64,000 nucleotides of DNA from Corella eumyota (lineage: Eukaryota; Chordata; Ascidiacea; Phlebobranchia; Corellidae), in the NCBI GenBank assembly GCA_963082875.1, contig OY720099.1, positions 9,176,001 through 9,240,000 on the forward strand. Reading direction: 5' to 3'. The notes under the pieces are model-generated. The model saw only the letters and a program-made list of their open reading frames with translations, searched no databases and was not told the origin of the DNA. This document shows, piece by piece, positions 52,001 through 64,000 of the stretch (its first letter is position 1; each line of letters opens with the position of its first letter). A program made the translations under genes and the position numbers.

Positions 52001-52402
52001 AATTTCATTAACGCTTTTTTTTAAGACTTGACATTATTTGCGTCGTTATTAAACAAACAACAATTTACTATTAAGTTTTTTAAAGAATTAACTTTATGTT
52101 TTTCTTAACTTCCATTTTTTTTAATTTTGTTAAAAATATTACCTTTTTTGTATTCTTATCAGTTAATCATGGTATTTTGTATTAAATTAAATTGTTTCTT
52201 GTCTTTAATTAAAAATTTTGATTAAACTCTAGGACTTGCTGCTTTTAATGGCAAACTGGTTATCAGCGGTGGACAAAAGGAGAGCACAACTTTAAATCAT
52301 ATGCTTGTAGTTGACTTTGAAACTAAACAAGTTGAAGAAGAAATTAAAATGAAAAGGTCAAGATGTATGCATGGCTGTGTGCCCATCGACAAATTCGGTT
52401 GA
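40007..52402 (+). CDS. BTB-BACK-Kelch protein, KLHL24/35-like, sixteen exons
   Basis: Kelch-like proteins are usually substrate adaptors for Cullin-3 ubiquitin ligases. Exons are 40007-40078, 41840-41959, 43961-44226, 44631-44775, 44930-45039, 45227-45344, 45765-45894, 46376-46548, 46776-46886, 48918-49026, 49429-49570, 49916-50094, 50825-50950, 51021-51141, 51352-51521 and 52233-52402. All phases agree, giving 753 residues. Residues 1 to about 201 are an acidic, Ser/Arg-rich extension without a known domain. The BTB domain follows (FTDVTLLVEEREIPCHRVVL, AACSRYFHAVLSSS), then the 3-box and BACK region (ANCLGFLQFASLHS), then Kelch repeats with GG pairs (VLVVVGG, IYITGG, LYVIGG, LVISGG). SEVLVVVGG, YTECYHP and the terminal MHGCVPIDKF match KLHL24/35 best. 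The donor after exon 8 is GC (CTTGAG then GCAAGT). A candidate spliced-leader acceptor lies 34 bases upstream. The long introns are full of mobile elements. The first exon is the least certain. Confidence 0.93.
40228..41555 (+). mobile_element. Pogo/Tigger-like DNA transposon relic in Kelch gene intron 1
   Basis: An open frame at 40791-40979 starts MPRKYIYP and contains SVKNLSKEYNIPKSTAQYYL, the pattern of the Pipsqueak-type helix-turn-helix found in pogo/Tigger and related transposases. It is broken by a stop at 40977-40979, but the same frame continues with sequence of similar style (QLKECIKDCAAAKFALTLKN), matching the second DNA-binding region of such proteins, before a further stop. The catalytic domain is missing. 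The outer edges are imperfectly inverted (AGTCATTGGAGGTATTTATT on the left, AGTCAATGGAGGTAAATATT inverted on the right), and the motif GGTAATTATTGGACA recurs internally. It is an old, internally deleted element. Confidence 0.6.
42154..42903. mobile_element. Non-autonomous hAT-like element, copy 1 (Kelch intron 2)
   Basis: From 42308 to 42903 it is similar along its length to the copy at 50172-50771. Both contain ATAATTTGCCATT, a CTAAACATAAAA-like block, GTCAATTTGATTGT and GAAATACTCGGGC, and end in CCCATCCCT. Inverted, that end reads AGGGATGGG, the typical hAT terminus. The left boundary, set at CAGGCTGG, is uncertain. No transposase is present. Confidence 0.6.
43177..43650. mobile_element. 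Foldback/MITE with about 120-base arms (Kelch intron 2)
   Basis: The left arm (43177-43296) and right arm (43540-43650) are inverted copies of each other. Matching blocks are TCTTAAAAATGCAT, TATAGGAAAAAA and GGAATTTCATTTTAC. The centre (about 43297-43539) is AT-rich with no transposase. Confidence 0.7.
45923..46205 (+). mobile_element. tRNA-derived SINE in Kelch intron 7
   Basis: The head GGCGGGGCGGTGTAGTGGTC is followed by a B-box-like GGTTCAATCTTAACTGC, a linker, and a body with GGTGCTATAAACGG, ending in AAATAAACAAATC. It is on the same strand as the gene and starts 28 bases after the exon 7 donor. This orientation differs from the other SINE copies in the window, and its body looks different, so it may be a separate subfamily. 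Confidence 0.65.
46903..48489. mobile_element. Large foldback element with giant inverted arms (Kelch intron 9)
   Basis: The ends are inverted: CCAGACACTTCGGCCCCCGG on the left and the complement ending CGAAGTGTCTGG on the right, each with a doubled GACACTTCGGCC-type motif. The left arm runs to about 47748 and the right arm from about 47845, leaving a loop of about 95 bases. The left arm contains three direct units of about 200 bases starting near 47089, 47286 and 47492 (sharing ATATGTTATCTTTCTTTT and GAAAGCGCGCGCTTTTAGG). The right arm has about 200 bases fewer, so the arms are unequal. There is no transposase and no clear target duplication. The element starts 16 bases after the exon 9 donor. 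Very high arm identity suggests recent insertion or arm-to-arm conversion. Confidence 0.85.
48560..48776 (-). mobile_element. SINE copy in Kelch intron 9
   Basis: It matches the minus-strand family at 16.0 and 35.2 kb: GGGCGCTGTGACATAAAAAG, GCAGTGGAAATCAAATTAATG and GAAGCCAAGTGTTCTAACCA. The body (GGCAGTTTTCCATATTATTAA, TTTGTCAG) matches the copy at 49.7 kb. Confidence 0.65.
49630..49862 (-). mobile_element. SINE copy in Kelch intron 11
   Basis: Shared blocks are GTGTGAAAGGCCAACTTCTT, TACCCTGATGCAATCTAGGG, GGCAGTTTTGGATGTTATTG and, at the right, a decayed TTGTAAAACCAAGTGTGTG head. It ends about 50 bases before the exon 12 acceptor. Confidence 0.6.
50172..50771. mobile_element. Non-autonomous hAT-like element, copy 2 (Kelch intron 12)
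   Basis: This is the second member of the pair described at 42154-42903. AATCGAAT with CCGAGTA occurs near both ends in inverted orientation, and the right end is CCCATCCCTGG. The block AAGAATATCTTAAT is locally doubled near the left end. The two copies differ at many positions, so they did not arise by recent gene-internal duplication. Confidence 0.6.
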
Positions 52403-52707
52403 ATTCTAATTTAAGTTAGTTTGTCATTGCCAATATTTTATTTCAATTTTGAATTAACTTTGTTTTTCTTTTAAAGGATTTAGTTTAGTTTTTAAATTAC
52501 TTTAATTTAGTTCTTTAAGATATGAATTTTTTACAATATTTGATATTGACTATTAAGTTGAAGCAGTCGTAGCACTTTTTTTTCCACATTGGTTATCACC
52601 TTTAAAAAAATGTCTGGTTTTTTTTTTTTTATTCAATTTTGTTAAAAAGTTTTGCCTAATTTATTAATATTTTTAAAATTTTTTTCTAGTAACTTGGGTT
52701 TTGTTTT

Positions 52708-52713
52708 AATAAA
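52708..52713 (+). terminator. Candidate polyadenylation signal of Kelch gene
   Basis: AATAAA lies about 300 bases beyond the stop of the Kelch gene. It is the first canonical signal noted in this stretch. Confidence 0.4.
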
Positions 52714-55121
52714 ATCAAACTTGGAAATTTTTTCTGTATCAAAAAAAACAAAACTTAAAATATTTAAGTATCTTATTTCAAAATGCTTTTAATATTAAAT
52801 TGGGAACAAAAACATTTTTGCTTAGTTGAAGTTTTTAACAAACTGTACGTTTTATTTTCAAGTTTACCTAGTATTTTAGTTCAAAATATTTTTTAATAAA
52901 AAAATTAGGAATTTGGTATGTAAAAATCATATGAAATTTGATTTCTAAATATATGGATGGTTCGTTTGCGCGTAAAGGGTTAATAACTCATATTGAAGGC
53001 ATTGGTTATCTGCACATATAAATATGTCGGTTAAAGAAAGGCAATATAGCTTAAATTTACATAGATTGTGTTTTCCAACGTTCTTTATATATTTTTTAAA
53101 TTTTGGTTTTTCGCGCATTGATAAAAGTAAATAATAAATACGATATACAATTAATATAACATCAATGCGACGGGAAAAAATGACAAAATCAATTTAATGA
53201 TTTAAAACATGCCAAAAGTAATAATGTTTATACAAAGATTTTATAGTACATTTTACAGAATATACACCAAAAAAATTAAAATATAACAGAGAAGTAACGA
53301 AATAACAAAATAAAATTGTGCAAAAAAAAGTTACAACACATTTAATTTATAATAGTAAAGCAATCCTATCACTGTCGATGGTAGTTACAGTGTAAAAGAA
53401 TAATTAAAAAAAAAAATAATTACATTTAATATAACCCAGTATGGCTCTAGTAAGGAAAGAACGAACTGGTCACGATAAACTGCATGTGATAAAGGGACTA
53501 ACCGAAATAAACCTACCTAAAGAAAGAACGTCCCAGAGTGGCCTTTTAAAACGCATATCACATACAACGCACAAATATATTAAACAACCCACCAACTAGT
53601 GGGGGTTCACATATAAAGAGTAAGTGAATATAAATGTTTAAAACTAGTTAACAATAGAAAAGAAAGAGGAAACTTGATAAATTAAAATATATTACATTGC
53701 TAGTTTAAAGAGAGATTGCATAATTAAGTTAAGTTTGTGACGCAAAGTATTAGAGTAGCTGAATAGATGAGTAGCTTTGTATAGTTCAAATTATTTGTTT
53801 AGGATGGTTGGAGGAACGTGGCAAGGTTGGTGTTGCTTGTTAAAGTATATGTAAATCTATATAATCTACCATAGTTATTAGACCAGATATATTCGTACAC
53901 AAAACACAACTTATTAAATACACAAGTGCGGGTGACTTTGTTGAATATTGTTTAAAATCAAAAAGCATAAATCGTTTAACCCTGAGTCAGCACTGAATCG
54001 GTAAACATAATTAAACGCATTTTAAACCACACAGGGTGACGCCAAAGTGCTCTAAACAAACCCTTAGCCTTTTTCTTGTAAGCCCTTTTTCTTTGTGTTG
54101 ACTTTTCGAATCGCTGCTCCGTCGTTTCTTTTATTAGCGAATCACGGCGTGTGATAATAATTGGAATTGTCCCGTGCAGGCCTGTGACACTCAGACACAG
54201 ATGAGCTATTATTATTTAGAACGGCAATGTATTTGCCTATGGGCGGTACGTCCCGTTTCACGTCCGCTTTCTCTACGTATTAACCTACTTTTTCGTACCC
54301 GCTTTCTCATTTACAAGCAGCAGTCGCGTCAGTACATTCTCGAGCAGTTCTTTAGGAAGCAATTTGCTAGCAGCAGTCTGTTGGTCTCAGAAAGCTATTT
54401 TTCGCAGTTTCGTGACACATTTTTTACACATTTATTTGTCAGATATATCCAAAAAGTTGTATGTAAATGGTGATTATTTTGCCATCCAGTTATGTATTAT
54501 CAGATTTTACACCGTCAAAAAAATATCTAGAATTAAGTATAAACAGTTTAATAAAAAGTTGTTTATGTCTTACCATGACCTAATTGCTAATGGTTATGTG
54601 TAACGGTCTGACGGTATGGTTTAATGCTAACGATAAAAATGGCCAAATAGTGCGTTTAAATGGTAATATTTTAAAAACTGCTATGTACTAATAAACTCAT
54701 AATTAATAAAAAATTAACAGTAGCTTTTTCGGTCTGTCATTGGTTGTTAAACTACAAACTAACAGTAAATCCAATCATTTTTGTTGTACTTTAGTACTTA
54801 TGTCTGTCAGACTGTATGTGGATGTAAAATTCAATTTTTACTTTTAGACAGTTGTTTGTTTAAATTAATTGCAAAATACTTACTTATTGACTTATGAGGC
54901 AGTCGGCCTAATATTGTGTCATTTTTATGAAATCTACTTTGTAACTAGTTGCTGTTTAATTTTTTTTCTAGAATCGTTTAGGCAATTGATTGTAGATTTA
55001 CTTTCATGTTGACACTGTCTGTAAATTTGGACATAATTAACTCGGAATAAAGGAATTTAAGCAACCATTTATTGTGCATGTACGATTTGGATTTTAAGGG
55101 ATTTACTGTAAAGCAATTGAG
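52714..55121. promoter_or_regulatory. Spacer and probable midnolin promoter region
   Basis: The left part (to about 53900) is AT-rich without recognised features. From about 54050 to 54420 GC content rises, with GTGACGCC, GTACGTCCCGTTTCACG and CAGTCGCGTCAG, which looks like a promoter or 5' untranslated region ahead of midnolin (ATG at 55122). An open frame in this patch (ATG at 54201 to 54473) has no family similarity and I do not call it a gene. Confidence 0.4.

Positions 55122-64000
<8,879 letters not shown>

Noticed and set aside
54174-54473. Open frame of about 90 codons from an ATG, upstream of midnolin
   Set aside because: There is no homology or splice support; it is more likely GC-rich promoter or 5' untranslated sequence.

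Overview
The window looks like AT-rich nuclear DNA from an ascidian tunicate, most likely a Ciona-type genome. The reasons are short multi-exon genes with GT-AG introns, chordate-type proteins (SLC51A, SLC27, KLHL24/35-like, midnolin), abundant small non-autonomous transposons and a tRNA-derived SINE. The species is inferred from this overall character and not from a diagnostic sequence. No viral, bacterial, rRNA or CRISPR features were seen, and no retroviral or LTR element was recognised.

Eight protein-coding genes can be assembled from exons whose splice phases agree. 133-1314 (+) is a short basic orphan. 2082-6620 (-) is a complete ten-exon SLC51A (organic solute transporter alpha). 10900-13294 (-) is an orphan with a low-complexity N-terminus and a helical, TPR-like C-terminus. 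14088-17973 (-) is a secreted protein with a Reeler-like domain, one thrombospondin type 1 repeat and two ShK-like domains. 21458-22789 (-) is a small basic orphan. 28407-35898 (+) is a complete thirteen-exon SLC27/FATP very-long-chain acyl-CoA synthetase. 40007-52402 (+) is a complete sixteen-exon BTB-BACK-Kelch protein of the KLHL24/35 type. 55122 to the window edge (+) holds the first four exons of midnolin, cut off at the right boundary.

Between and inside the genes lie many mobile elements. An inverted-repeat structure at 24905-28272 encloses a minisatellite and a 1.15-kb TTAA-flanked element with long terminal inverted repeats. The Kelch gene introns hold a pogo/Tigger-like relic, two related hAT-like copies, a short foldback element, several SINEs and a 1.6-kb giant-arm foldback element that begins 16 bases after a splice donor. 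Tandem repeats sit at 36.6, 37.1 and 37.6 kb.

The genes do not form an operon and belong to separate pathways. SLC51A (bile acid and steroid export) and the SLC27 gene (fatty-acid or bile-acid CoA activation) are both lipid-handling genes, but they lie about 22 kb apart with unrelated genes between. Midnolin and the Kelch protein both act in protein degradation. The points most worth a second look are a phase-compatible alternative terminal exon inside midnolin intron 2, the foldback element at 46903-48489, the Reeler-TSP1-ShK-ShK architecture, and the many copies of the palindrome TGACGTCA.
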